Below are positions 8,635 to 17,637 of a stretch of DNA of 62,694 nt, piece after piece; within the stretch, counting starts at the first letter, position 1, and each line of letters opens with the position of its first letter. A program made the position numbers and the translations under genes. The stretch is from positions 1-62,694 of the forward strand of contig JAHIUN010000013.1 in the NCBI GenBank assembly GCA_018817125.1. The letters run 5' to 3'. Origin of the DNA: Patescibacteria group bacterium (GTDB taxonomy: Bacteria > Patescibacteriota > Gracilibacteria > UM-FILTER-43-11). The notes under the pieces are model-generated. The model saw only the letters and a program-made list of their open reading frames with translations. It searched no databases and had not been told where the DNA came from.

Positions 8635-10410
8635 CTATTCGATCGCAGGCGCGTCTTCGGTTTGCGGTATTTCGCCTAAGCGGATTTCCAGCACTTCACT
8701 TTTGGGTTTGATGCGCTGAACGACCGTAATGGATTTGGGACTGGGCAGGATCTGAATCCCCGTTTGGTCTTTTAAACCATTCATATCTATACGGTAGTAT
8801 TCCAATGCCTGCTCCGTTATACCCTCGACCTCCAATTGGATGATGTTTGGCTGAATAAGCTCTGTGTAAATCACATTTACCTCATCCGTGTTCTCATTGT
8901 TTTGGTTCAGATCAGCGATAGAAAAATTCTGAGGATTGTTTGCCGTGACTGAATCCATGGGTTCGTTCCAAATGATGTTGATATGAGTGAGGTCTTCAAA
9001 TTCCTGTTCAATCGGATAAGGCGGCGTGGTATCCGGTAATATCTGAAGAGCCAGATCGATATCATTTTCCAATTTTCCCATAAACAGGGCCCGGTTTTCA
9101 CGGGTATCGAAAGTATCGCTTTCCATCAGTTTTCCTTCCGCGGTCTCCACAGTCAGTTTGTAAAAAGTCTCACTACCGGATTGTTTGATGAGCCGTAGTT
9201 GATATTGGTCATGCAAAAAGATATTGCGGGGTAAAGTATAGGTGTAGCTTAGGCTTGTTTTGCTTCCCGCAGGCAGAATGATTTTGGTTCCGATCATTTT
9301 AAATTCCCCTTCTCCTTGTTCCTGGCTGTCTAAAGGCAACTGAGTCACATCCGCACCCTTAGGGATATAAAGCCTTAGATAACCCTTGTAGTTGTCGCTG
9401 TAAGTATTGATAAACCCTGGGTAACGGATGGTAACCTCAGTCGTGATCTCTGGCAGCTCCTTAGTGATATTGGCGTAATAATATACTTCTGTCTGTACAT
9501 ACCTGTCTGCCTTTTTGCTTCCTAAATTGGCCAGATTCACGGCTAGGAAATCATTCCTTTCTATTGGTTCCATGCTATTGGCCCATTCTTTTTCAGCCAG
9601 TTTTTTCTGAAGTCTTTCATTTTCAAGCCATAGGTAAAGGTTCTTATTGTTCAGCCCCTTCACCAATAAATCACGGGTTTTGAACGGATGACGCTTGGCT
9701 TTACTTATCAGTTCGACGGCCAGTTCGCCTAAAATATTTTTACGGTTTTGCAGATCATCTACATTGTGCCGGTCGATGTTGTTGACTTCGAATTCCAGCT
9801 CACTGAACAGGTTGTTTCTGGTCAGTTCTTTTCCATTCAGGCTGACGCTCCCGAGTTCGTCGATTAACGCTTCGATTAAACTGAAATTCACCACAATGAG
9901 TCCATCCACGTCTTTTTCCGGGAATTTTTCCTGGTAAAACTTAATCAGCTCTTCGGCTGAGCCGGGGAAGTTTGGATCCCAGTTGGCATCGCGGAAGGTG
10001 TATCCCTGGTACCATTCATTTTTCAGCAGTTCTTCGTGCGGATAGGGCGGGGTGACATAGCTTTTGGTATCGATCTCATATGAATTTTTAAAAGCCAGAT
10101 CTCCGGGGAAGCCCATAAAAGTGCTTATTTCTCCATAACCGGTAATAAATCCGCCCCCTGGCCGTAATTCATAATCATTCTGCAGGATGACCACGTAATT
10201 TTTACTAAAAAACGTGAGGCCGAAAAAATGATTCGCGAAAAAACGAAGCTCCCCCAACATCAGATAGAGGATGAATAAGATTAGGACAAGGATCCCTATA
10301 ATGATCCCGACCCACTTTTTAACTCCCTTGGGTAATTTGATCTTTGAAAGCTTCCCTCCCCTTTTCTGCGCTTGTTTTTGTTGACTGTAGGGTGAATACG
10401 CGTATTCCAT
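8635..10410 (-). CDS. DUF4012 domain-containing membrane protein
   Basis: 591 aa from the ATG at 10410. A longer in-frame start at 10524 exists, but a TATAAT box lies about 22 bases upstream of 10410 and the extra residues look unlike protein. A basic N-terminus, one membrane segment (about residues 31-55) and then the DUF4012 signature LQNDYELRPGGGFITGYGEI. The extracellular part has a middle Arg/Lys-rich region and C-terminal beta-rich sections. DUF4012 proteins are common in Gram-positive and CPR genomes and share features with LytR-type surface assembly proteins; function not established. Confidence 0.8.
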   Translation of the reverse strand: MEYAYSPYSQQKQAQKRGGKLSKIKLPKGVKKWVGIIIGILVLILFILYLMLGELRFFANHFFGLTFFSKNYVVILQNDYELRPGGGFITGYGEISTFMGFPGDLAFKNSYEIDTKSYVTPPYPHEELLKNEWYQGYTFRDANWDPNFPGSAEELIKFYQEKFPEKDVDGLIVVNFSLIEALIDELGSVSLNGKELTRNNLFSELEFEVNNIDRHNVDDLQNRKNILGELAVELISKAKRHPFKTRDLLVKGLNNKNLYLWLENERLQKKLAEKEWANSMEPIERNDFLAVNLANLGSKKADRYVQTEVYYYANITKELPEITTEVTIRYPGFINTYSDNYKGYLRLYIPKGADVTQLPLDSQEQGEGEFKMIGTKIILPAGSKTSLSYTYTLPRNIFLHDQYQLRLIKQSGSETFYKLTVETAEGKLMESDTFDTRENRALFMGKLENDIDLALQILPDTTPPYPIEQEFEDLTHINIIWNEPMDSVTANNPQNFSIADLNQNNENTDEVNVIYTELIQPNIIQLEVEGITEQALEYYRIDMNGLKDQTGIQILPSPKSITVVQRIKPKSEVLEIRLGEIPQTEDAPAIE

Positions 10411-10429
10411 AAGATGGGTTAATTCGAAA

Positions 10430-10462
10430 GGATTATAACTCAAAAAGATTGAAAGCTGAAAT
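10430..10462 (-). promoter_or_regulatory. Putative promoter for the DUF4012 gene
   Basis: On the minus strand TTTCAG, an 18-base spacer and a perfect TATAAT precede the ATG at 10410 by about 22 bases. This supports that start over the upstream one. Confidence 0.5.
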
Positions 10463-10559
10463 CCGAAATCTGTCCAAAGGACTTCATATCCTTCTTTCTG
10501 TATTTGCATCCGCCTTAGCCACACGGTAAACTGATGACAGTTGATTTAACAAAAATAAA

Positions 10560-11333
10560 ATGAAAACAAAAAAATCCAAACAATTATTTGATTTAAAGGG
10601 AAAAGTCGCTGTTGTCACTGGCGCCAGCCGGGGTCTTGGGTTTGCCATGGCCAAGGGGCTTGCTCAGCAAGGGGCAAATATAGTGATTACGGATGTCCTT
10701 CCCACCGCGAAAGCGGTCAAAAAAATAGAATCGCTGGGTGTTAAAGCGATGGGTTTAAAAGTCGATGTAACCAGCCCGAAACACATTGACGCCATGGTCA
10801 AAAAAGTCGTGAGCAGATTTAAGAAAATCGATATTCTCATTAACAATGCCGGCATTTATTACCCCACGCCCGTTAAAGATCTGAAAGAAAAGGAATGGAA
10901 TAAGCTGATTGACATTAACTTAAAGGGTACGCTGATGTGTTCACAGACGGTCGGTAAGCAGATGATCAGGCAGAAAAGCGGGAATATCATCAATGTCGCC
11001 AGTGTCGCAGGCTTGATGGCTTTTGCGCAGTCGGCCGCTTATAACGTCAGCAAAGCGGGAATCATCATGCTAACCAAAACGCTGGCCGCTGAATGGGCTT
11101 CTTTCGGAATCCGTGTGAATGCGATCTGTCCGGGTGTTTTTGTTACCGATATGACCAAAGGACTGCTGAAAGATAAAGGTTTTCAGAAAATGATCAAAGC
11201 CAGCGTCCCCTTACAGCGTTCCGGCACACCGGATGAGCTGGCGGGCGCGGCGGTTTACCTGGCATCCGATGCCTCCAGCTATACCACTGGACATTTTCTT
11301 GTCGTGGATGGCGGATGGACGATACATTTGTGA
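10560..11333 (+). CDS. SDR family NAD(P)-dependent oxidoreductase
   Basis: 257 aa. Classical short-chain dehydrogenase: the Rossmann motif TGASRGLG starts near residue 20, an acidic residue after the second strand (VITD) gives a hint of NAD preference, NNAG is near 96, and the catalytic set is the Ser in NVASVAG with YNVSK near 161-165. The closest recognisable types are gluconate 5-dehydrogenase and 3-oxoacyl-ACP reductase, but the substrate cannot be decided. It precedes the lactate dehydrogenase gene by 45 bases in the same direction, so both may serve redox balance. Confidence 0.85.
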   Translation: MKTKKSKQLFDLKGKVAVVTGASRGLGFAMAKGLAQQGANIVITDVLPTAKAVKKIESLGVKAMGLKVDVTSPKHIDAMVKKVVSRFKKIDILINNAGIYYPTPVKDLKEKEWNKLIDINLKGTLMCSQTVGKQMIRQKSGNIINVASVAGLMAFAQSAAYNVSKAGIIMLTKTLAAEWASFGIRVNAICPGVFVTDMTKGLLKDKGFQKMIKASVPLQRSGTPDELAGAAVYLASDASSYTTGHFLVVDGGWTIHL

Positions 11334-11378
11334 TTTCTGTTTTATTTTTCAAGTTTTCAATTTTTTAATTTTTCAAAA

Positions 11379-12317
11379 ATGAAAAAAATAACCAATCCAA
11401 AAGTCCGTAAAACCCGTATCGCCGTGGTCGGCACCGGTATGGTGGGCTCTTCTTTTGCGTACGCGGCCATGATCAAGGGGCTGGCTGCGGAACTCGTTTT
11501 AATCGATGTCAGCGAAGAGCGGGAAGAAGGGGAAGTGATGGATCTGGCGCATGGTCTGATCGGTACGGAAACCGGCAATGTGCGGGGCGGGCATCTGAGA
11601 GATTGCGGGGACGTTGATATCATCGTGATCACTGCGGGTGTGGCCCAGAAACCCGGTGAAACCCGGCTTGATCTGATTAAAAAGAACACCAAGATTATGA
11701 AGGGGATCATTAAGAAGATGGGTAAACTCCGTTCTGATACCGTTGTGATCATTGTATCCAACCCGGTTGATGTTTTAACGTATATTGCTCAGCAGCACAT
11801 CAAACTTCCCAAAGGGCAGATTTTCGGTTCCGGCACATCGCTCGATACGTCCCGCTTGCGCTATATCATTAGCCAGAAACTTGGGGTAAACCTCCATAAT
11901 GTGCATGGTTATGTAATGGGCGAACATGGAGACAGTGAATTTGTGCCGTGGAGCATTGCCAATGTTTCCGGTCTGCCGATTAAGAAAATGCTGACGGTTA
12001 AAGATATGAGTGATATTGAAAGGCAGACGATGCGCGCGGCGTATGAGATCATTCAGCGGAAACGCGCCACATATTACGGGATCGGTGTGGTGATTACGGA
12101 ACTGGTGGAACATGTTCTCCATGACCGCAAGTTTGTCATTCCGGTTTCCACGGAACCAGGATCGGCGTATGGCATTAAGGGCGTTTGTCTGGGGGTGCCC
12201 GCTATTCTGGGGCGTTGCGGGGTTGAAAAAGTTTGGAAACTGGATCTGACGAAAGTGGAGATGGGGAAGCTGAAGAAATCTGCTGAGATTTTGAAGAAAT
12301 ATTTAAAATCGATTTAA
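11379..12317 (+). CDS. ldh: L-lactate dehydrogenase
   Basis: 312 aa, full length. The NAD-binding motif GTGMVGSSFA (near residue 19) is followed by the substrate loop GVAQKPGETRLDL, where Gln at the specificity position (Arg in malate dehydrogenases) indicates lactate/pyruvate. The catalytic His lies in GYVMGEHGDSEF. It reduces pyruvate to L-lactate and regenerates NAD+, which fits a fermentative cell without a respiratory chain. A family-TTTTCAATTTTT spacer array surrounds the gene on both sides. Confidence 0.93.
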   Translation: MKKITNPKVRKTRIAVVGTGMVGSSFAYAAMIKGLAAELVLIDVSEEREEGEVMDLAHGLIGTETGNVRGGHLRDCGDVDIIVITAGVAQKPGETRLDLIKKNTKIMKGIIKKMGKLRSDTVVIIVSNPVDVLTYIAQQHIKLPKGQIFGSGTSLDTSRLRYIISQKLGVNLHNVHGYVMGEHGDSEFVPWSIANVSGLPIKKMLTVKDMSDIERQTMRAAYEIIQRKRATYYGIGVVITELVEHVLHDRKFVIPVSTEPGSAYGIKGVCLGVPAILGRCGVEKVWKLDLTKVEMGKLKKSAEILKKYLKSI

Positions 12318-12416
12318 CAATTTTCAGTTTTCATTTTTCATTTAAATGGATTACCCTTGTTAATGCCTTATTTTTGGCATTGTTTGAAAATTTATAATTG
12401 AAAATTTAAAATTGTT
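12318..12416. repeat. Quasi-palindromic array, family AATTTTCAATTTT
   Basis: Left arm AACAATTTTCAGTTTTCATT mirrors right arm TTGAAAATTTAAAATTGTTT, with an inner AATGCC/GGCATT hairpin at about 12363-12382. The TTG start of the DinG-like gene lies in the outer edge of the right arm. Similar units occur at 11340, 17556, 22433 and 44584. Confidence 0.8.
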
Positions 12417-15192
12417 TAACAGGCCTTTCGTCGTTCTCGACTTAGAAACCAGCGGCATTGATCCCAAAAAAGACGACATTATTGAAGTGGCGATGGTTCG
12501 TTATGAAAATGGAAAAGAGGTGAAGCGATACGACGATCTGATCAAAATCAATTATAAACTCCCTAAAATCATCACGGTCATTACGGGGATCACGGATCAG
12601 GACTTACAGGAAAACGGTCGTGATAAAGGAATTGTTTTTGAGGAAATTGAGGAAATGTTAGATGGGGCTTATATGATTGCTCATAATATTAAATTTGATT
12701 TTGGTTTCTTGGAGGCAAAGGGTCTTAATTTAAATATCCTTGGAAAAATAGATACCATTCCTTTTGCTCAGATCCTTTATTCGCAGTCAGCCAGCTATAG
12801 TCTAGAGTCCCTGTCGGATGATCTGAATATTAAACATATTAATAAGCATCGGGCGATGGGTGATGTGGAGGCGACGCTGGAATTGTTTAAAAAGATGTGT
12901 GAAAAGATTGAACAGCTTCCTGATAAATTGATCAAAGAAATCGAGAAATATGTAAGCAGGTCTATGTGGGATGGGGGAGCGGTTTTTGAGGGAGTGAAAG
13001 GAGTTCTTATTAAAAGTCCAATTGAAGGCCCAATTGAAGGCCCAATTGATCGTTCAGTACAAGGTGTGCAAAAACCGTTGGAGGTCGACGAAATCCTCAA
13101 GGAGGGCGGTATTTTTCAGCAGTATTCCGATGACTACGAACCCAGGCCTCAGCAGGTTCAGATGGCGGAGAATGTGATGAATGCGTTTAATCAGGGCTAT
13201 CATTTAATCTGTGAGGCGCCCACGGGTGTCGGAAAATCGCTGGCCTACCTAACAGCGGCAGCAAACGTGGCGATTAAAAATAAATCCAAGGTCGTTATTT
13301 CTACCAACACCATCAACCTGCAGGAACAGCTGTTTGAGAAAGACATCCCCCTGCTTCAGGCTCTCTACCGGCATCGCACCAATCACCCTGGTTTTCGTGC
13401 CGCCCTTTTAAAAGGGCGAAGTCATTATTTATGCCTCCGCCGACTGGCTAAATTTAAAGAACGGCCGCGTTTTTCTGATGAGGAAATTATTTTACTTGTT
13501 AAAATCCTGGTGTGGCAGGCCACCACGCTTTCCGATGACTGTGGCGAGATCCATTTAACGCGCGGAGAAAATCTGACCTGGGATTTTGAATTGTGTGCGG
13601 ATAAAAAATACTGCACTCCGCAAAAGTGCAGAGTGTATGGGGAATGTTATTTACATCGGGCACGCAAAAAAGCGGAGCATGCCGATATTATTGTGGTTAA
13701 TCACGCATTGCTGTGTGCTGATCTGGAAAGCGAAGGAGCGCTTTTGCCGGATTATCAATATCTGGTGATCGATGAGGCACATAATTTTGAATCCGCTTCC
13801 ACCGATGCTTTTGGCATGACCTTAAAACAGGAAAACTTTATTCTCCCGCTCAAACTTATTCAGGCAAACCTGGAAACCATACAAAAACGATATGAAGGAA
13901 CGCTGTTTGGCGGGCAGATGGCGATGGACCGAATCGGCGAAGCACTTTCTAATATCGATAATCTGAAAGACGCGATCGATAATCTCTTTACCGTGATTGC
14001 CCTTTTTGTGAATCGAAATGTTCAGGATTCCGGTTATATCGAAAATCTGCTGGTCGATCAGGGAATTTTAGGGTCAGAAGAATGGTTAAATTTAAGCACC
14101 TCTTCCGATGAGACTCTTCGCCGGGTTACGACGTGGCTTCGCACGGTCAAAGATTTCGTGGAGGCGTGGATGCTGAGTGGTGACGAAGCATCTGAGCAGA
14201 GTGAATTTGTGATGGAGATCCTTCAGGAATCAGAGATCCTTCAGGAGCAGATCTCAGCGCTGAAACATTTTTTTGCAGATGAAAATGCCTCAGATTACAT
14301 TCGCTGGATGTCATCTGATCTTCAGGGGGTTGTTACGGTTGATCTGGCTCCGTATTTACCGGGGGATTGTTTAAAAGACCGCCTGTATAACAAGAAGAAA
14401 TCTATTATTCTTACGTCCGCTACGTTGGGGGTGAAATTATCGGATAAAAACTTTGATGCCCCCGAACAGCATCCGTTCACTTATTTACGCACGCTTCTTA
14501 GTCTGGATGACCGGTTTGAAGAACTCATCATTGATTCGCCATTTAACTTTGAAACCCAAACGTACGTCCTCATTCCTAACGACGCCATTCCCATTACATC
14601 CCCCAAAAGCAATCAGCAGATGGCACCGTTTTTTGAAAAGCTTATCCGTAATGCGGGGGGCAATATGATGTCTCTTTTTACGTCGTATAAGATGATTGAA
14701 AACTTGTATTTGGATTTAATGCAGCCGCTCCAGAATGAAGGAGTCCGGTTATTGGCTCAGCGGATCAGCGGAGGCCGAAACAAGATCATGAAAGCGTATA
14801 TGAACGACCCTGCTCACTCAATTTTATTTGGCACGGCCAGCTTTTGGGAAGGGGTGGATATTAAAGGTGATGCCCTTTCTACGCTCGTTATCCACAAGCT
14901 CCCGTTCGATGTTCCCAGTGACCCCATCTGCAAAGCCCGGAGCCAGATGTTTAATAATGGTTTTTTTGAATATCTCGTTCCGCGGGCCATCCTTAAATTC
15001 CGCCAGGGCTTTGGCCGGCTTATCCGTTCCCAAAAAGATTACGGGGTGATGGTAGTGCTCGATAACCGCGTGCTCACCAAAGAATACGGCAAACTGTTTT
15101 TAGAGGCGTTGCCGGAGGGCATTACACTGGAGGAATCTAAATTAATGGAGATACCGGATAAAGTGAAAAATTGGTTAGATTTGAATCGCTGA
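12412..15192 (+). CDS. dinG: 3'-5' exonuclease fused to DinG-family Fe-S helicase
   Basis: 926 aa, start at TTG 12412 directly before VVLDLETSG. Residues about 1-170 are a DEDDh exonuclease (VLDLETSG, AHNIKFDFGFLE, HRAMGDVEATLELF) like the PolC epsilon domain. Residues about 225-926 form a superfamily 2 helicase: Walker A APTGVGKS near 268, DEAH near 453, and four Cys (near 376, 394, 401 and 406-411) that fit an Fe-S cluster as in DinG/XPD. This exonuclease-helicase layout is known in Firmicutes. The linker contains a repeat-derived SPIEGPIEGPID stretch (13010-13060). Expected role: resolving DNA structures in repair. Confidence 0.9.
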   Translation: MFNRPFVVLDLETSGIDPKKDDIIEVAMVRYENGKEVKRYDDLIKINYKLPKIITVITGITDQDLQENGRDKGIVFEEIEEMLDGAYMIAHNIKFDFGFLEAKGLNLNILGKIDTIPFAQILYSQSASYSLESLSDDLNIKHINKHRAMGDVEATLELFKKMCEKIEQLPDKLIKEIEKYVSRSMWDGGAVFEGVKGVLIKSPIEGPIEGPIDRSVQGVQKPLEVDEILKEGGIFQQYSDDYEPRPQQVQMAENVMNAFNQGYHLICEAPTGVGKSLAYLTAAANVAIKNKSKVVISTNTINLQEQLFEKDIPLLQALYRHRTNHPGFRAALLKGRSHYLCLRRLAKFKERPRFSDEEIILLVKILVWQATTLSDDCGEIHLTRGENLTWDFELCADKKYCTPQKCRVYGECYLHRARKKAEHADIIVVNHALLCADLESEGALLPDYQYLVIDEAHNFESASTDAFGMTLKQENFILPLKLIQANLETIQKRYEGTLFGGQMAMDRIGEALSNIDNLKDAIDNLFTVIALFVNRNVQDSGYIENLLVDQGILGSEEWLNLSTSSDETLRRVTTWLRTVKDFVEAWMLSGDEASEQSEFVMEILQESEILQEQISALKHFFADENASDYIRWMSSDLQGVVTVDLAPYLPGDCLKDRLYNKKKSIILTSATLGVKLSDKNFDAPEQHPFTYLRTLLSLDDRFEELIIDSPFNFETQTYVLIPNDAIPITSPKSNQQMAPFFEKLIRNAGGNMMSLFTSYKMIENLYLDLMQPLQNEGVRLLAQRISGGRNKIMKAYMNDPAHSILFGTASFWEGVDIKGDALSTLVIHKLPFDVPSDPICKARSQMFNNGFFEYLVPRAILKFRQGFGRLIRSQKDYGVMVVLDNRVLTKEYGKLFLEALPEGITLEESKLMEIPDKVKNWLDLNR

Positions 15193-15213
15193 AACCTTTA
15201 AAAAAGGTTTCAG
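15189..15213 (+). terminator. Perfect hairpin overlapping the dinG stop
   Basis: CTGAAACCTTT, a short A loop and AAAGGTTTCAG form a perfect stem that includes the TGA stop. There is no clear U tract, so it may protect the 3' end rather than act as a standard terminator. The remaining bases to 15383 contain a short array with GATTTAG/CTAAATC symmetry (15350-15390) and nothing else recognisable. Confidence 0.5.
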
Positions 15214-15383
15214 TACTTCCAAAATATCTGTTCTCACCTTTCGCTTTTTCGCTAGGCTTCGCCCCGCTTTGCTTTGGGACCCCGCAGAGCATACCCAAAG
15301 CTACATCGTGGCTACGCACGCTCAAGAAGCTCAAGGTTCGACTATTATATTTGGTGATTTAGATTTCTAGTTTAAATTCTAAA

Positions 15384-16598
15384 TCAGAAATATTTCTTTC
15401 CTCTCAGTTCTTCCGGAAAATATTCCTGATCGCTACTATCTTCCAGTGGGGTATATTTGTAATCCTTCCCGTAATCCAGGTCTTTCATTAATTTAGTCGG
15501 GGCATTGCGCAGATGGATCGGGACGCCGAGATTGCCGTGTTTTTCAACGTCTGTTTTTGCTTTTTTGTATCCCCTATACGCGGCAATGGATTTTTTTGTG
15601 TTAGCTAAATAAATAACCAGTTGAGACAGGTGTACGTTGCATTCAGGCATGCCGATTTTTTTACAGGAATCAAAAACCGAATTAGCGAGAACGGTTGCAA
15701 AATTATCGGCAACACCCACGTCTTCAGCCGCGAAACGAAGCAATCTGCGTGCGATGTAAGTCGGGTCTTCTCCTCCTTCCAGCATCCTCGCGAGCCAATA
15801 AAGCCCCGCATGGGCATCGCCTCCCCGCAGGGATTTATGCAGTGCTGAAATGATGTTGTAGTGTTCTTCACCATTTTTATCGTACATCAAATGCTGTTTC
15901 TGAACCGCCTGCTTGACCAGTTCTTTTGTAATTTCCATGCCTCCCGGCAGGCAGGTTTTACTCTGATTTGCACATATCTCAAGTGTATTTAGGGCGGTTC
16001 GCGCGTCGCCGTTGGAAAGATGCGCGATAAGGCTTATCACCTCTTTTTCCAGCTTAATATCCTGATTGCCCAACCCTCTTTTTTTGTCATTTAAAGCGGC
16101 CTTCAGAACATCGGCAATATTGTCGGCGCTCAGTCGGTGCAATACAAATACCCGGGATCTTGAAACGAGGGCGCTGTTCACTTCGAAACTTGGATTTTCT
16201 GTGGTCGCCCCGATCAGAATAATCGTTCCGTTTTCCACATGGGGCAGCAGCGCGTCTTGCTGTGCTTTATTCCATCGGTGGATTTCATCCAGGAATAATA
16301 TGGTTGGCATTCCAAGCCTTGCGTTTTGCTCTGCACGTTCGATTACTTCTTTTAAATCTTTTATTCCGCTGGTCACTGCGCTAAGCTGATTGAAATCAGC
16401 TTTTGTTTGATTGGCGATGATATTCGCCAGGGTTGTTTTACCGCTTCCTGGGGGCCCCCAGAAGATCATGCTTGGGATGCTCTCGGATTCAATGGCGTTT
16501 CTTAAAAATGAATTCTTCCCGACAAGCTCTTCCTGTCCTACAAATTCATCCAGATTGTTCGGACGCACCCTGTCTGCTAATGGTTTAGTGTTATTCAT
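15384..16598 (-). CDS. rarA: Replication-associated recombination protein RarA (MgsA), AAA+ ATPase
   Basis: 404 aa. N-terminal AAA+ domain with Walker A GPPGSGKT near residues 48-55, Walker B LFLDEIHRW and sensor TENPSFE. The C-terminal half is the tetramerisation domain of the RarA/WRNIP1 family with YLANTKKSIAAYRGYKKA. RarA acts at stalled replication forks. Around residue 216 the coding sequence carries KTCLPGGME, encoded by a GCCTCCCGGCAGGCAGGT segment that matches the palindromic repeat at the window ends, so a repeat appears to have inserted in frame in a surface loop. Confidence 0.92.
   Translation of the reverse strand: MNNTKPLADRVRPNNLDEFVGQEELVGKNSFLRNAIESESIPSMIFWGPPGSGKTTLANIIANQTKADFNQLSAVTSGIKDLKEVIERAEQNARLGMPTILFLDEIHRWNKAQQDALLPHVENGTIILIGATTENPSFEVNSALVSRSRVFVLHRLSADNIADVLKAALNDKKRGLGNQDIKLEKEVISLIAHLSNGDARTALNTLEICANQSKTCLPGGMEITKELVKQAVQKQHLMYDKNGEEHYNIISALHKSLRGGDAHAGLYWLARMLEGGEDPTYIARRLLRFAAEDVGVADNFATVLANSVFDSCKKIGMPECNVHLSQLVIYLANTKKSIAAYRGYKKAKTDVEKHGNLGVPIHLRNAPTKLMKDLDYGKDYKYTPLEDSSDQEYFPEELRGKKYF
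15939..15958. repeat. CCTGCCTGCCGGCAGG-type palindrome inside rarA
   Basis: The plus-strand sequence GCCTCCCGGCAGGCAGGTTT is one arm and centre of the palindrome seen in the terminal repeats (111-132) and in the prepilin leader near 56240. It is read in frame within rarA. Confidence 0.65.
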
Positions 16599-16625
16599 TG
16601 TGGTGATTGATATCTCTTTGTTAAT

Positions 16626-16654
16626 AATATAGTGAACATTTGTTTACTCGTCAA
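16626..16654 (-). promoter_or_regulatory. Sigma-70-type promoter of rarA
   Basis: On the minus strand TTGACG (16654-16649), a 17-base spacer and TATATT (16631-16626) precede the rarA ATG by 27 bases. Spacing and boxes are near consensus. Confidence 0.75.
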
Positions 16655-16664
16655 CAGGAAAGCG

Positions 16665-16690
16665 AAGAAAAACCTCTATTAAATAAGAGG
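16665..16690 (-). terminator. Intrinsic terminator after the coiled-coil gene
   Basis: On the minus strand CCTCTTATTT pairs with AATAGAGG and is followed by TTTTTC. It lies about 60 bases after the stop at 16747 and before the rarA promoter, so it separates the two units. Confidence 0.7.
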
Positions 16691-16746
16691 GTGACGCCGT
16701 AAAGCACCACTCCGATGAGAGCCTGCATTGCCTATATTCCGTCAAT

Positions 16747-17040
16747 TTAAAGATCTGCGATGATTTTGACCAGTCTGTCATTCAGTTCCGGAGCTTGAGA
16801 ATCCAATACTTTTAATCTTTTTAGGCAGGCACGCATTGTTTCGCGGAGCAGAGCCACTTGGCTATAAACTTCTTCTTTCTCTTCCAGCTGTTTTATGTCC
16901 CGTCTCATCATTTCTTCTTCCTTCAAAACCAAATGGTCACCCAAAAGAGCCACGGCTACCTTTTTAATATCGTTGATTTTTGCTCTTGTCTCTTCAAGAC
17001 TTCCCCCAAAGGGTAATAGGTCTAATCTAGGTGCTTCCAT
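16747..17040 (-). CDS. Small coiled-coil protein of unknown function
   Basis: 97 aa. I do not recognise the family. Residues about 12-80 are helical with heptad-like Leu/Val spacing and many Lys/Glu (KQLEEKEEVYSQVALLRETM), suggesting a coiled coil. There is no signal peptide and one Cys. A promoter with TTGACA and TATAAG lies upstream and an intrinsic terminator downstream, so it is very likely a real single-gene unit. It is divergent from the V-ATPase operon, sharing a 170-bp AT-rich region. A regulatory or accessory link to that operon is possible but only positional. Confidence 0.65.
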   Translation of the reverse strand: MEAPRLDLLPFGGSLEETRAKINDIKKVAVALLGDHLVLKEEEMMRRDIKQLEEKEEVYSQVALLRETMRACLKRLKVLDSQAPELNDRLVKIIADL

Positions 17041-17076
17041 AACTTTATTAGGTTAAAAATGACGAGATGGATATTC

Positions 17077-17106
17077 CTTATACTATATTTTGGGTACTTT
17101 TGTCAA
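17077..17106 (-). promoter_or_regulatory. Promoter of the coiled-coil gene
   Basis: On the minus strand TTGACA (17106-17101), 18 bases, then TATAAG (17082-17077), about 36 bases before the ATG at 17040. It forms a back-to-back pair with the V-ATPase promoter, separated by a very AT-rich stretch (17105-17150). Confidence 0.7.
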
Positions 17107-17160
17107 ATTTTTATTTTAATATAATAAAATATAATAATTTTTTTGCAATCCTTTAGAGAC

Positions 17161-17189
17161 TTGACTTTTGTTGACAACGTGACTAAAAT
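17161..17189 (+). promoter_or_regulatory. Promoter of the V-type ATPase operon
   Basis: TTGACT at 17161-17166 and TAAAAT at 17184-17189 with exactly 17 bases between them. The ATG of the first operon gene follows at 17211. Confidence 0.75.
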
Positions 17190-17210
17190 ACTTCCCGCAA
17201 TTTTACAACT

Positions 17211-17555
17211 ATGTCCTCTAAAACCATGAGCGACCAAAGTCATTTTATCGGACAGATACAACAAAAAGAAAAGGAGGCGGTCAAAATGATCGAAAAGGCT
17301 GAAAAAGATAACAATCAGCGCGTTTCTTCAGCTGCTGAAGAAGCGAGTCAAATCGTTACTGAAGCCGAAGATGATGCCAAAAAGAATGGTCAGGAACAAT
17401 TCCAAAAGGCCAGAGAGAAGGCTAAAGAAGAATATAAACGCATTTTAGTTGAATCCGACGCTAAACGCCGTAATGTAATCGAGGGCGGTAAAAACAATTT
17501 GGATAAAGCCAAGAAACACATTCATAATGCTTTTATTGGCTTGTTTAATGAATAA
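17211..17555 (+). CDS. ntpF: V-type ATPase peripheral stalk subunit H/G
   Basis: 114 aa, almost entirely helical, with the long Ala/Glu/Lys-rich coiled coil typical of the stalk subunit (AEEASQIVTEAEDDAKK, KAREKAKEEYKRIL). This subunit pairs with subunit E to form the stator between the catalytic head and subunit I. It is first in the operon, as ntpF is in Enterococcus hirae, and directly follows the promoter at 17161-17189. Sequence alone is weakly diagnostic; operon position makes the call secure. Confidence 0.85.
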   Translation: MSSKTMSDQSHFIGQIQQKEKEAVKMIEKAEKDNNQRVSSAAEEASQIVTEAEDDAKKNGQEQFQKAREKAKEEYKRILVESDAKRRNVIEGGKNNLDKAKKHIHNAFIGLFNE

Positions 17556-17632
17556 CCTACATTGTTTATTTAACAATTTTCATTTAATTGGATTTGTATC
17601 TCAAATGGAAATTGAAAATTACTAAATGTAAA
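17556..17632. repeat. Quasi-palindromic spacer array, family AATTTTCATTT
   Basis: Left units around ACAATTTTCATTTAATTGG mirror right units around AAATGGAAATTGAAAATTAC. It fills the gap between the first two operon genes. Confidence 0.7.
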
Positions 17633-17637
17633 TTAGT

